A stretch of 48,342 nt of DNA from Fimenecus sp051881435 (GTDB lineage Bacteria > Bacillota > Clostridia > Oscillospirales > Acutalibacteraceae). Positions 1 through 8,116 of the stretch are shown here, in pieces; position 1 is the stretch's first letter; each line of letters starts with the position of its first letter. The stretch is taken from positions 1-48,342 of the forward strand of contig JBJEPW010000014.1 in the NCBI GenBank assembly GCA_051881435.1, written 5' to 3'. Both the position numbers and the translations under genes were made by a program. The notes under the pieces were generated by a model. The model worked only from the letters and a program-made list of their open reading frames with translations, did no database searches and was not told the origin of the DNA.

Positions 1-59
1 TAAAACTGTATACTATGTCCTTACACTCCTGTTTACTATGTTATTACACTATACAAAAC
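1..59. mobile_element. putative transposable-element end (inverted relative to the right end of the window)
   Basis: The reverse complement of this stretch closely matches 48296-48336. Both contain a core of the form taacatRgtaWaca followed by gtgtaaggacatRgtataca. Within each end the core motif occurs twice with a 23-nt period (here at 8-18 and 31-41). Two end-binding repeats per terminus, in inverted orientation at the two ends, is what one expects of the left and right ends of an insertion sequence whose transposase binds several sites (IS21/IstA, TnsB or MuA type). The transposase itself is outside the window, so the family is inference. The flank starts with gaatcgcc, half of a palindromic repeat found elsewhere here. 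Confidence 0.5.
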
Positions 60-130
60 GAATCGCCTGCAAATTTCCCACAAAACCAACCCCAACAGGG
101 TAGGGCGGGGGCTTGCCCCCGCCGTTTTTT
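60..130. repeat. intergenic palindromic repeat, GC-rich hairpin with T-run
   Basis: Bases 100-123 form a hairpin of type gtagggcggggg-cttg-cccccgcc followed by seven T residues, so it could also act as a terminator on the plus strand. The same hairpin recurs, in reverse orientation, near 5637-5660, 6927-6950 and 9406-9430. The half-palindrome gaatcgcc at 60-67 belongs to a second repeat family (gcgattcgtgaatcgc). Confidence 0.65.
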
Positions 131-268
131 TATGTATTTTATCGGTGGGCATAGGTTAGCCGCAATCCCCCCTGTCTTGGCAAAGTCAAAAAGTTTTGTG
201 ACATTTTTATGTTTTTGCCACTACCTTACAAAGACCGGTTTTTATACGGAGAGGAAGGAGGTTTTGTC

Positions 269-817
269 TTGTCAAGAACTCATATAAAAAGGAACGCTGA
301 CAAGTTATTGGAAGAATATTGTCAAAATTTTAAGACAAGCTTATACAAATATGCGTATTTGAGAACGGGACACGACAAAGATGCGGCAGAAGACTGTGTT
401 CAGGAAGCTTTTATGGTTATATACAAGCGGATGTGCAAGGGGGAAGAATTTGCGCAGCCAAAGGCATTCCTATACAGAACGGTTGATAATTTTGTTAAGG
501 AACACATTAAGGATATGGAAAAACGAAAGAAAATTCAGGATGCTGTCGCACCTGAAAACGGTTTTTTTGAATTATCTGTTTTTGACAGTCTTGATGAACA
601 AACCGAAAATGAAATTATCAAAGCCGTATTTAAGGAAATGAGTGACAAAGAAAAAGTAATTTACAGAAGGCGTTACATAGACAAATGCAATGTGCGTGAC
701 ATAGCAAAAGAATATAACATTTCGGTTTCTACTGTCACAACACGCCTTTACAGAATCAGACAAAAAGCAGAAGAAAAAGTAAAGCAAGAACTTAAAGAAA
801 GGGGGGATTTTCAATGA
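269..817 (+). CDS. RNA polymerase sigma factor, sigma-70/ECF-like
   Basis: A 182-residue protein that should direct RNA polymerase to a small set of promoters. The first half carries a region-2-like segment (AYLRTGHDKDAAEDCVQEAF, about residues 29-48). The C-terminal 70 residues carry a region-4 helix-turn-helix (DKEKVIYRRRYID, then VRDIAKEYNISVSTVTTRLY). Length fits the ECF class. I chose a TTG start because AAGGAGG lies 7 nt upstream; the ATG at 209 has no ribosome binding site and would add 20 atypical residues. The stop overlaps the start of the next gene (ATGA), so the two are translationally coupled. That neighbour is a membrane protein with a cytoplasmic N-terminus, the usual layout of sigma/anti-sigma pairs. 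The target promoters are unknown. Confidence 0.88.
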   Translation: MSRTHIKRNADKLLEEYCQNFKTSLYKYAYLRTGHDKDAAEDCVQEAFMVIYKRMCKGEEFAQPKAFLYRTVDNFVKEHIKDMEKRKKIQDAVAPENGFFELSVFDSLDEQTENEIIKAVFKEMSDKEKVIYRRRYIDKCNVRDIAKEYNISVSTVTTRLYRIRQKAEEKVKQELKERGDFQ

Positions 818-3800
818 CTAACACAAAACTCAAAGAACTTGTTAATCAAGACAATTTTATAAACATTCTTAAAAATGAACTTTTTGCTCTTATTGATGAA
901 GAGCTTAAAAAAGATACCGAAATGGACTGTGAACTCATTGATGAGCTTGTTAATGCCATTGAAGCATTAGAACAATGCGAATACGAAAATACTGCAGTTA
1001 TTCTTCCCCTTGTTTTCGCAGACGGCACAATCCTTTCAAAACGAATCAGAAACAAAGTAAACGGTAAAAAAACTCTTATGCGAATTACCGCAGTGGCGGC
1101 AGCATTTGCAGTTATTCTTTCGGGTGCAAACAGTATTACTACATCAGATGGCAAGAGCGTATTGGCTTATGCAGTTGATGAGCTTATTGAAAGTGTAGGT
1201 AAATTTTTCGGAATTGAATCACTTACCAAAAATGAAGATGTCAACACACCCGAAGCAGAAGAAAACAAAGAAAATGAATCGGAAGAACCGAAAACAGAAG
1301 AAATTATAGAGCAAGCCAACAGTGAACCCGCTAAAAAGAGTGAGCTTACAATGATGTCAATTGAACTTATTACCGATGAAAAGTTTAAAACATCTTATCT
1401 TTGGCAAGAAAAACTTGATTTGACAGGGCTTAAAGTAATTGCAGTTTATTCTGATAATAGCAGAAAAGAGATAAACATAAATGATTGTGAAATTTCAGGC
1501 TTTAATTCTCTGAAAATCGGCGAACAGACAGTCACAGTAAAATACAGCGGATTTACCGCCTCATTCAAGGTAATCGTTTCAAGAACCGAACAGAACAACA
1601 AAGAAACAAGAACGATTACAAATGTTGAATGTAATGCAACCGACACTCTCATAATAGCAATAGGGACAGGAAACCCTATCGCCAATATAAAATGGCGATA
1701 TGTCTATTCGGACGGCACTTTCTCGCCATATTATAATTATAATAAAGATGAAGTAAAACTCATTTCCGAATATGACAGTCAGCTTATTGATACTCCGCAA
1801 ATGCTTACATATCAAGTGCCTAACGGTATGACCTTTACGGTTACGGTAATTCTTTATGATAATACTGTCCCGAACGAAAAAACTGTAAGAACACTAACGA
1901 TTGACTCTGCACCGCAAGGTATGCACCTTTATTCAGGAAGTTTTACAGATTATTTTGCTTATGTTGGCGAGTCCGTTGATTTTTCCCGGTTCCAAATTAA
2001 GATAACTTATAATGACAACACAAGCGAAGTCGTAACTTTGGGTGACAGCAAGATTCAAATCTTCGGTACCATGACAACTGACAGACCGTCTCCATACGGT
2101 GGTTATAGAATTGTATTTGCCTATGGTGATTATAGGCTCACTTTAACTTATGATGTAATCGTTCGCACAGAATTACTTTCATACAGAATTAACGAAAATA
2201 TCTGGTTAACTTACCATGTAAGTGAAGCTCCTGAAGAATTTACTTCTGATGAACTTGTAATCGGCACATTAAGCGATACAACAAACGAAGTATATCTTGA
2301 TGTTGAATACAAAGGCTATGACCCTACAAAAACAGGTCCTATTATACTTCAAGCTTATTACCAAGGCGAATATCTTTGCGATGTATTAGCGGGATATATC
2401 TATGATGACAACAGTTACGTTATTGTTGAGCGTCCACAAACAGAATTCACCGGCACAAATGACTCATTTGAATTTATACCAAACATCAAACTTGCTTATT
2501 ACTACGACAAGGATTATTATCGTACACTTGGTGATGTTATGGAAATATATGGGGACATTGCCAAAGACGATGATGCTTCTTTGGCTTATGATAAGTATTT
2601 AAGTGCAGAGGGAATTTACAGTTTGGGATACACAGTTCACTCACAAGCAATGGTTTATTATACTCTCAACGCTTATAATCCCGAAACACAGGGTGCTATG
2701 TTCGGCGATTGGTATAACACTTATGAAGAAGCATTGAGAATCAAGAAATTTGGTGAATATACAGTAAACTTTAAGATATACGATGTTGCTGAAAACGAAA
2801 ACGGTATTTATGTACGCACCGGTGTAAACACAGAGTTTTCACTTGATATTACAGTAAAAGAAAAGCCCGTTTCTTATGAGGTTGAGGCACCTAATGATAT
2901 TTTAATAAATATTCAGGATATTTACACCGAGTTTTATAATAATATTAAGGTTTACGCTGTCTATAAAGACGGCAGACGGGAAGAAATCAGCGATTATAGA
3001 GTTGACAGATATTTGCCGTCACATAATATACAATCCGATATACTGTATATTAGTGTTTATTTGCCTGATAACAGTAAAGAGTGCTTTAAGGTTTATGCTT
3101 ATACCGACGGTTATGAAGATTCATGGTATATAAAAACAGACAAAAACAATCAAACCTATAAACCAAATACAGATATTTCAAAAACAAATAATAAAATATG
3201 GTTTATTTCGGCTGACGGGGACGAATACAGCGTTTCAATAAAAGAATTGCAAACAGAGGAATATACAGTTGAGGGTTGGGATACAACCGTTCCGGGTAAT
3301 CACACCGCAACAGTCACTCTGCACCACAAAGTTTTAGGTGACATAAAAACTACATTTAACTATACGGTTGATTATTACACCCCTAAAATGGATGTGGTTT
3401 TTGACTCTTACTATGACCCAAGGCATGAATACAACAGTGAAAATTTCAAGGTAATTTATACGGACTCTATGAATCAAACCTATGAAATTACGGACTATGA
3501 ATACTACATTAAGCAAGATTCAACTATTGCAACATGGTATTTGTATATTAAGTATTCTGACCCGTACAATATCTATATAGACCCAAGCACAAAAGAAGAA
3601 AAGATATGGAGCTTCAAGCTTCCTCTTACCCCTGCTTGTAACGGTATTACCGCTGAGAGGAATCAAAAAGGCGAAGTCGTGTTGTCTGTCCTTAATGATT
3701 TACCTGACGATGATAATGTTAAATATGTATTCCAATATTCATTCTACAACGGAAATACAAAAGTAGTTTCCGGTGAACAAAGTTCAAATAGCAAACGCAT

Positions 3801-3921
3801 GACAACTCACAAGTATAATGCAACTTCAGTAAGTGTGTATGTAAGTGCTTATCTTATTGACGAAAACGGAAAAGAATATTGCATTTGTTATCGCCAATCT
3901 TATTCGGCAAAAATAGTATAA
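814..3921 (+). CDS. large one-pass membrane protein with Ig-like ectodomains, putative anti-sigma/surface sensor
   Basis: 1035 residues. Residues 1-86 are hydrophilic and acidic and would lie in the cytoplasm. One hydrophobic segment follows at about 87-110 (ITAVAAAFAVILSGANSI). Next comes a Glu/Pro/Lys-rich linker (about 143-180), then some 850 residues of repeated beta-rich domains. The first, about 182-262, has the bacterial Ig-like (Big_3) pattern: YLWQEKLDLTGLKVIAVYSD and later GEQTVTVKYSGF. Similar pieces recur, for example near YVGESVDFSRFQIKITYND, IQDIYTEFYNNIKVYAVYKD and VPGNHTATVTLHHK. There is no LPXTG or dockerin. Coupling to the sigma gene and the topology suggest an anti-sigma factor whose outside part senses a ligand, as in RsgI-type systems. 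That role is inference; I see no recognised anti-sigma motif. Confidence 0.75.
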   Translation: MTNTKLKELVNQDNFINILKNELFALIDEELKKDTEMDCELIDELVNAIEALEQCEYENTAVILPLVFADGTILSKRIRNKVNGKKTLMRITAVAAAFAVILSGANSITTSDGKSVLAYAVDELIESVGKFFGIESLTKNEDVNTPEAEENKENESEEPKTEEIIEQANSEPAKKSELTMMSIELITDEKFKTSYLWQEKLDLTGLKVIAVYSDNSRKEININDCEISGFNSLKIGEQTVTVKYSGFTASFKVIVSRTEQNNKETRTITNVECNATDTLIIAIGTGNPIANIKWRYVYSDGTFSPYYNYNKDEVKLISEYDSQLIDTPQMLTYQVPNGMTFTVTVILYDNTVPNEKTVRTLTIDSAPQGMHLYSGSFTDYFAYVGESVDFSRFQIKITYNDNTSEVVTLGDSKIQIFGTMTTDRPSPYGGYRIVFAYGDYRLTLTYDVIVRTELLSYRINENIWLTYHVSEAPEEFTSDELVIGTLSDTTNEVYLDVEYKGYDPTKTGPIILQAYYQGEYLCDVLAGYIYDDNSYVIVERPQTEFTGTNDSFEFIPNIKLAYYYDKDYYRTLGDVMEIYGDIAKDDDASLAYDKYLSAEGIYSLGYTVHSQAMVYYTLNAYNPETQGAMFGDWYNTYEEALRIKKFGEYTVNFKIYDVAENENGIYVRTGVNTEFSLDITVKEKPVSYEVEAPNDILINIQDIYTEFYNNIKVYAVYKDGRREEISDYRVDRYLPSHNIQSDILYISVYLPDNSKECFKVYAYTDGYEDSWYIKTDKNNQTYKPNTDISKTNNKIWFISADGDEYSVSIKELQTEEYTVEGWDTTVPGNHTATVTLHHKVLGDIKTTFNYTVDYYTPKMDVVFDSYYDPRHEYNSENFKVIYTDSMNQTYEITDYEYYIKQDSTIATWYLYIKYSDPYNIYIDPSTKEEKIWSFKLPLTPACNGITAERNQKGEVVLSVLNDLPDDDNVKYVFQYSFYNGNTKVVSGEQSSNSKRMTTHKYNATSVSVYVSAYLIDENGKEYCICYRQSYSAKIV

Positions 3922-3927
3922 AACAAA

Positions 3928-3968
3928 AACTCCGTGTTTCTCTTGTGAGAAGCACGGAGTTTAATTTT
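3928..3968. terminator. bidirectional rho-independent terminator
   Basis: Arms aactccgtg (3928-3936) and cacggagtt (3953-3961) enclose an inner ttctc/gagaa stem. A T-rich run follows on the plus strand and an A-rich run precedes it. It sits between the convergent ends of the Ig-domain gene and the GH28 gene and can serve both. Confidence 0.85.
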
Positions 3969-3976
3969 ATCTATTC

Positions 3977-5308
3977 TTAATGTGCGTCTTTGCCCTCAAA
4001 GCGGATAAGCTGTAAATCGGGGCAGTTTTCTTGGTCTATTGCAAAGGCGTAATCGTCACAAACATTTCCCCACTCCACGCAGGATTTTTCGATTGTGACA
4101 TTCTTCGCATTTCTGATATAAAAACCTGAGTTTTTCGCCTTTTCAACGCCGTATTCAAGGCAGGGGCGCAAATCGTACAGCCCACAGTCCCATTTTGAGG
4201 TTTTTGAAAGAGTTACGCTCACATTTTCAAAGGTAACATTTTCAATCATATTATCCTTTGTGCCGTGAATGAGCACTCCGTTTTCGCCCTTGCAGGTGAT
4301 ATTTCTGAAACGGATATTTTTAATCTTACCCGATTTTGTGTTTTCGTCACGGTTAAAGGTGGTTATAACTATGGGCTCCGCCGTTCCCCACCAATCGGGG
4401 CAAAAACGGCGCGTTTCAATAATGCAGTTTGAATATGTAACATTTTCAACGCTTCCGCCGTCGCGGATTTGTATTGAAAGTCCGCGGTTGCTCTTCCCAA
4501 TTATGCAATTATCAACGATAACATTGCGGAAATCCCCCACACCCTCGGTGCCTATTTTAATTGCCGCCGAGGTGGAAATAAGCGTGCAGTTTGATATGAT
4601 GATGTTTTCGCAGGGACCGTATTCTGCGTTGCCCTTTGAGGTTTTAAGGCATATGCAATCGTCGGCACACTCCACATGACAGCCTAAAATACGCACATTG
4701 GAGCAATGGTCGGGGTCAATACCGTCGGAATTTGCCACATCAAGGTCGTTTAAAATCCGTATTTCGGAAATCAGCACATCGTCACAGCCGGCGGGGTGAA
4801 GCGTCCAGAAAGGCGCGTCAACTATCGTTATATCTTTAAAAGAAATATGATTGCTTTTTTCTACATATATAACGGTGGGGCGGGGATAAAAATTGCCTGT
4901 TACATAATATTTATCCTTACGCTCAACAAAGGCGTGACCGTTGGCGTCAATTGTCCCCTCGCCCGTAATTGAACAGCCGTCCGCCTCAAAGCCGTATATA
5001 AAGCAAAAAGAGGGTTTTCCCGTAACTGGGTTGCCTATGAGAGTATTGGTTTTATCGTTTATAAAATTACAGGGACGAAAATAACCGTCAATGTTATCCG
5101 TAGCTTTAAGGCGTGAGCCCTTTTGCAGATGAAGCTCAACATTTTTCTTGATTCTTATTGAATCGGAAAAATAAGTTTTCCCCGATGCGAGCACAACCGT
5201 TCCTCCGCCGTTTTCACAAGCCTTGTCAATAGCGGACTGAATAGCGCCGCAGTCGTTATGCGCGCCGTCGCCCACAGCGCCGAAATCCTCAGGATAAAAG
5301 AAAAGCAT
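3977..5308 (-). CDS. glycoside hydrolase family 28 (polygalacturonase-like) protein
   Basis: 443 residues with the right-handed beta-helix layout of pectin-cleaving GH28 enzymes. The N-terminus DFGAVGDGAHND plus AIQSAIDKACENGGGTVVL is the family entry motif. Two acidic active-site motifs are visible: NSDGID (about 193-198) and ADDCICLKT (about 215-223). The usual Gly-His-Gly motif is replaced by SAAIKIGTEG, and the usual Arg-Ile-Lys by IQIRD, so specificity may differ from classical polygalacturonase. No signal peptide is present, so it probably trims imported oligosaccharides inside the cell. GGAGG precedes the ATG. It stands alone between a terminator and a repeat region. Confidence 0.85.
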   Translation of the reverse strand: MLFFYPEDFGAVGDGAHNDCGAIQSAIDKACENGGGTVVLASGKTYFSDSIRIKKNVELHLQKGSRLKATDNIDGYFRPCNFINDKTNTLIGNPVTGKPSFCFIYGFEADGCSITGEGTIDANGHAFVERKDKYYVTGNFYPRPTVIYVEKSNHISFKDITIVDAPFWTLHPAGCDDVLISEIRILNDLDVANSDGIDPDHCSNVRILGCHVECADDCICLKTSKGNAEYGPCENIIISNCTLISTSAAIKIGTEGVGDFRNVIVDNCIIGKSNRGLSIQIRDGGSVENVTYSNCIIETRRFCPDWWGTAEPIVITTFNRDENTKSGKIKNIRFRNITCKGENGVLIHGTKDNMIENVTFENVSVTLSKTSKWDCGLYDLRPCLEYGVEKAKNSGFYIRNAKNVTIEKSCVEWGNVCDDYAFAIDQENCPDLQLIRFEGKDAH

Positions 5309-5383
5309 AATATTCCTCCGTTATGTTTTGTTGATACCGAAAAGTATAACATAATCAAACGGTAATAACAATAAAAAATATAT

Positions 5384-5660
5384 CAAAAACTTTTAATTTT
5401 CAACTTTAAATTTTTAATTAAAAAATCGGCGGGAGCAAGCCTTTCTCGCCTGCCGGCTCAGGCAGCGCTTCTGCTCATTTCTTTCGCAGAGGTGTCCACC
5501 GGACACCCGCGCCCCCGCCCTACCATGTTGGATTTTGTTTTGACTTGGATTTTACGTGCGATTCACGAATCGCACGCCTGATAAATTATAACAAAAACTT
5601 TCAATTTTCAACTTTAAATTTTTAATTAAAAAAATCGGCGGGAGCAAGCCCCCGCCCTAC
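5384..5660. repeat. composite intergenic repeat block
   Basis: This gap has no gene. It holds a direct repeat of roughly 57 bp (5384-5441 and 5592-5651): an AT-rich part (caaaaactttyaattttcaa and so on) running into tcggcgggagcaagcc. The first copy continues as a composite GC-rich element to 5523 (internal hairpins gccggctcaggc, gtgtccaccggacac) whose relative lies at 9516-9614. Between the copies, 5555-5576 is the near-palindrome cgtgcgattcacgaatcgcacg-type repeat. The second copy closes as the simple hairpin ggcgggagcaagcccccgcc. Confidence 0.8.
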
Positions 5661-5665
5661 TTGAT

Positions 5666-6319
5666 TTATTCGTCCACGATGTTTTTTTCTATGCCTCGGA
5701 AATACAGTCTTAACAAAATATAAGAAAGAACAGCACTTATAACGCATGTCAATATATTTGCAATCCCACTAGCCGTTCCGATACCGTTGTTTATAATATC
5801 CGAATGAAATAATACATCATTAAAATCATATACATCAACATTGTTATTTACGGCGTTAATATAAGCAACAATTCCGGGAATAGTTCCGAAAAAAACCGAA
5901 ATCACATTCTCAGTCGCCATCGGAATCAGAAAAGATGCGCAAGTTAGTCTGCGTATTCTTTTTGGCTGCTTGGATAATGCTATGCGATAGAATACATAAT
6001 AAATCAGAAATGAATGAATAAGCCAGAACGGCACATACAATAAGGTTCTTATTAAGCTGGCTCTTGTACCCCAGTAGGCGTATGATAAATCGGGTATTAA
6101 ATCGGGTATTGAATTTAAAAGTCCGGATAATACAAAAGCAGAAACAATAGCCACCGGTGCGAACCAGGCGCATGAGGCAAGGGTTTTCGGCTTTTTCTGT
6201 TTAGGTATCTGTTTTTGAACAAACGGCTCTTCCGGTTTCTGCGGCGCACTTGCTTTCCTTGCGCACACCGCACAAAATCCGTTCTCATCTACTCTGTTTC
6301 CGCAACGACCGCAATACAT
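5666..6319 (-). CDS. zinc-ribbon domain membrane protein
   Basis: 217 residues. The N-terminus MYCGRCGNRVDENGFCAVC is a zinc-ribbon with two Cys-x2-Cys knuckles, the type often found at the start of Firmicutes membrane proteins. A Pro/Lys linker follows, then four hydrophobic segments (about 45-68, 85-110, 122-150 and 175-205). Function unknown. I chose the ATG directly before the zinc ribbon because AAGGGG lies just upstream and a near-perfect promoter would otherwise fall inside the coding region. It is divergent from an XRE regulator 96 bp away, which may control it. Confidence 0.75.
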   Translation of the reverse strand: MYCGRCGNRVDENGFCAVCARKASAPQKPEEPFVQKQIPKQKKPKTLASCAWFAPVAIVSAFVLSGLLNSIPDLIPDLSYAYWGTRASLIRTLLYVPFWLIHSFLIYYVFYRIALSKQPKRIRRLTCASFLIPMATENVISVFFGTIPGIVAYINAVNNNVDVYDFNDVLFHSDIINNGIGTASGIANILTCVISAVLSYILLRLYFRGIEKNIVDE

Positions 6320-6346
6320 AATGTTACCCCTTTTCAGTTTTTCTTC

Positions 6347-6375
6347 ATTATAGGTCAATTTCACCCTAATGTCAA
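6347..6375 (-). promoter_or_regulatory. sigma-A promoter of the zinc-ribbon membrane protein
   Basis: On the minus strand this reads TTGACA, a 17-bp spacer, TATAAT: a perfect consensus. It lies 28 bp upstream of the chosen ATG and confirms that start. The divergent XRE gene begins about 40 bp away, so the regulator could bind here. Confidence 0.85.
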
Positions 6376-6415
6376 TAGGTCGCTGTGCCATAATTTGGTA
6401 CATAAAAGAAAACGG

Positions 6416-6649
6416 GTGGTAAAACTGAACAGATTAAAAGAATTAAGGAAAAAAAGAGGCTACACACAAATTAAAATGCAAATGCTGACCGGTATTGACC
6501 AAAGCGATTACTCTAAAATCGAAAACGGAAAAAGATATTATACCTTTGAGCAATGCAGGAAAATCGCCGTTGCATTGGATACGAGTATGGATTATCTTGC
6601 AGGTTTAACAGATGAAATAAAGCCTTACCCTCGCAAAACGGATGAATAA
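6416..6649 (+). CDS. XRE-family helix-turn-helix transcriptional regulator
   Basis: A small (74-77 residues) Cro/CI-type DNA-binding protein. LKELRKKRGYTQIKMQMLTG forms the first helices and IDQSDYSKIENGKRYYTFEQ the recognition helix and its follow-up. The C-terminal DTSMDYLAGLTDE is typical of these short regulators. The start is unclear. A GTG at 6416 has a poor ribosome site. A CTG at 6425 would give MNRLKELR, the most typical N-terminus, with GGGTGG 5 nt before it. There is no ATG. It probably regulates the divergent zinc-ribbon gene and itself (inference from the layout). Confidence 0.8.
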   Translation: MVKLNRLKELRKKRGYTQIKMQMLTGIDQSDYSKIENGKRYYTFEQCRKIAVALDTSMDYLAGLTDEIKPYPRKTDE

Positions 6650-6689
6650 TTCATCGTCCTCTACACTGTTAATTTTAGGAGTTTTTTGT

Positions 6690-6950
6690 GGGACGAAATG
6701 GAGCTATTCCCTACAAGGCTGAGCGTATATATTGCCCCCTCTGACGAGGGGGCTGTCATTTTTGCAAAAATGACTGGGGGAGAGATTTTCAAATACCTAA
6801 AATGTTTTCTCTCCCTCCGTCAAAACCTACGGTTTTGACACCTAACTCATCAGAGAGAGGAAAAGTATAATATAATTTTTGCTTGCCTTGTAGGGATTGG
6901 CGACCAATAAAATATATCAAAAAAGCGGCGGGGGCAAGCCCCCGCCCTAC
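6690..6950. repeat. intergenic repeat block with several hairpins
   Basis: No gene is visible between 6650 and 7282. This part contains gccccctctgacgagggggc (about 6735-6754) followed by gtcatttttgcaaaaatgac, two perfect or near-perfect hairpins in series. The hairpin ccgtcaaaacctacggttttgac lies near 6817-6839. At 6927-6950 is another copy of the ggcgggggcaagcccccgcc element. Confidence 0.7.
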
Positions 6951-7022
6951 CTGTAATTTTCAGCGTACTTGTAGGGGCACACACATCTGCCTGTTAAATC
7001 ATATGAAATCAACGGATGTTTT

Positions 7023-7275
7023 GTAGGGTGCGACGACCTGGTTGCACCGTTAATTTTACGAGATTTTTGCGGGCTGTCGAGGTCGCCAGCCCATACGATA
7101 CCGCCATTGGTGTGCATATGATTTTGCGGGCGATTCGTGAATCGTCCCTACAACCGCGCCGTAATTCTCGTCGCCCCTGAAAGGGGTGATTCCCCACAGT
7201 GCGGGGAAATGTCTGCAAAGCAGACAAAGGGGACGGCCGCCGTCAGCGGATGTCAACGAAGTGACAGATGGGTTC
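7023..7275. repeat. intergenic repeat block, three repeat families in series
   Basis: 7023-7052 (gtagggtgcgacgacc ... gcaccgtta) recurs at 23168-23197. 7126-7153 is a copy of the gcgattcgtgaatcg palindrome. 7168-7274 is a long element of consecutive hairpins (cccctgaaagggg, ccccacagtgcgggg, gtctgcaaagcagac, ggccgccgtcagcgg-type, tgtcaacgaagtgaca) that is nearly identical to 9252-9358. Confidence 0.8.
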
Positions 7276-7282
7276 TTCCTTT

Positions 7283-7924
7283 TTAATGATACTCCATTCC
7301 GAAAAATTCCACATACACGGGGGAAAGGCGGTCGGTTATAAGAGTTATAAAGTCCGCTGACTGTGATGTTTCCTTAATATTTTGCGATTTGGGCAAAATC
7401 ATAACCGCACGGGAGTAAAGAACATCGCTTTCAATAAAGAACTTCCCGCCGTGGTGTGCGCAAACCCGTCTTACAAAGGAAAGTCCTCTCCCCTTTTCGT
7501 TTTCGCACAAAAACATACCGCCGCTTTGCACCTCGAGCCTTACAAAATCCGCCGTGTCAACCGTTTTGACGGTTACAAGGCTTCCCGAGCCGTAAAGATA
7601 TGCGTTTGAAAGCAGATTCAGAAGCGCCTTTGAGAGAAGGCGGCGGTTTCCCCATACAGGGGACGATTGGTTTCCGCAATAAATAAAGCTTACGCCCAAG
7701 GGGGCGGCAATAGTATCGCAGGCGGCGGAAATATTTTCGGCAAGAGTTGAAATATTAACGCACTGCGGCTTAAAATCAAAATTACAGTCAAATTCAAAAT
7801 TTCTTAAAGCCTTATACTGCTCACGCATCATATTGCTGTCGTTCTTAATAAAGGCGCTGTCAAAGAGATTTTGCATTCGTTCTCTTTCCGCAATCTGACG
7901 GCAAACGCCGTAATCCATACGCAA
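7283..7924 (-). CDS. orphan GHKL ATPase (histidine-kinase-type ATP-binding domain)
   Basis: 213 residues with the catalytic ATP-binding part of histidine kinases. The N-box is LLSKALLNLLSNAYLYG (about 96-112) and the G-rich box is GRGLSFVRRVCAHHGGKF (about 145-162). The first 60 residues are helical but have no His that could serve as a phospho-acceptor, and there is no membrane segment, sensor domain or neighbouring response regulator. It may be a partner of a separate dimerisation protein, or a serine kinase/anti-sigma type ATPase. AAGGAG precedes the ATG with good spacing. The last 25 residues have no family resemblance I recognise. Confidence 0.75.
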   Translation of the reverse strand: MRMDYGVCRQIAERERMQNLFDSAFIKNDSNMMREQYKALRNFEFDCNFDFKPQCVNISTLAENISAACDTIAAPLGVSFIYCGNQSSPVWGNRRLLSKALLNLLSNAYLYGSGSLVTVKTVDTADFVRLEVQSGGMFLCENEKGRGLSFVRRVCAHHGGKFFIESDVLYSRAVMILPKSQNIKETSQSADFITLITDRLSPVYVEFFGMEYH

Positions 7925-8032
7925 ACACTCCTTTTATACTATAAATATTATACCCATTTGCAGTAAATATTCGCCATTTTTTGAACAGATTGACAAATTT
8001 TTCACACATTGCCGTTTTTTTGAAAAATACTC

Positions 8033-8061
8033 TTGCATATTTCATTGAAAAGATATAAAAT
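8033..8061 (+). promoter_or_regulatory. probable gapA promoter
   Basis: TTGCAT (8033-8038), 17-bp spacer, TAAAAT (8056-8061). It would give a leader of about 50 nt before the gapA ribosome site TTGGAGGA. Confidence 0.5.
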
Positions 8062-8116
8062 AATAATCGCACTAATGCGAATAATATTAGTAATAATTTA
8101 TTTGGAGGAATTCAAA

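Noticed and set aside
15..287. Open frame across the left-edge element and repeat
   Set aside because: Runs through terminal repeats and a GC hairpin; no ribosome site and no protein-like composition.
7860..8072. Minus-strand frame upstream of the GHKL gene
   Set aside because: Crosses the gapA promoter region and overlaps the GHKL start out of frame; no ribosome site.
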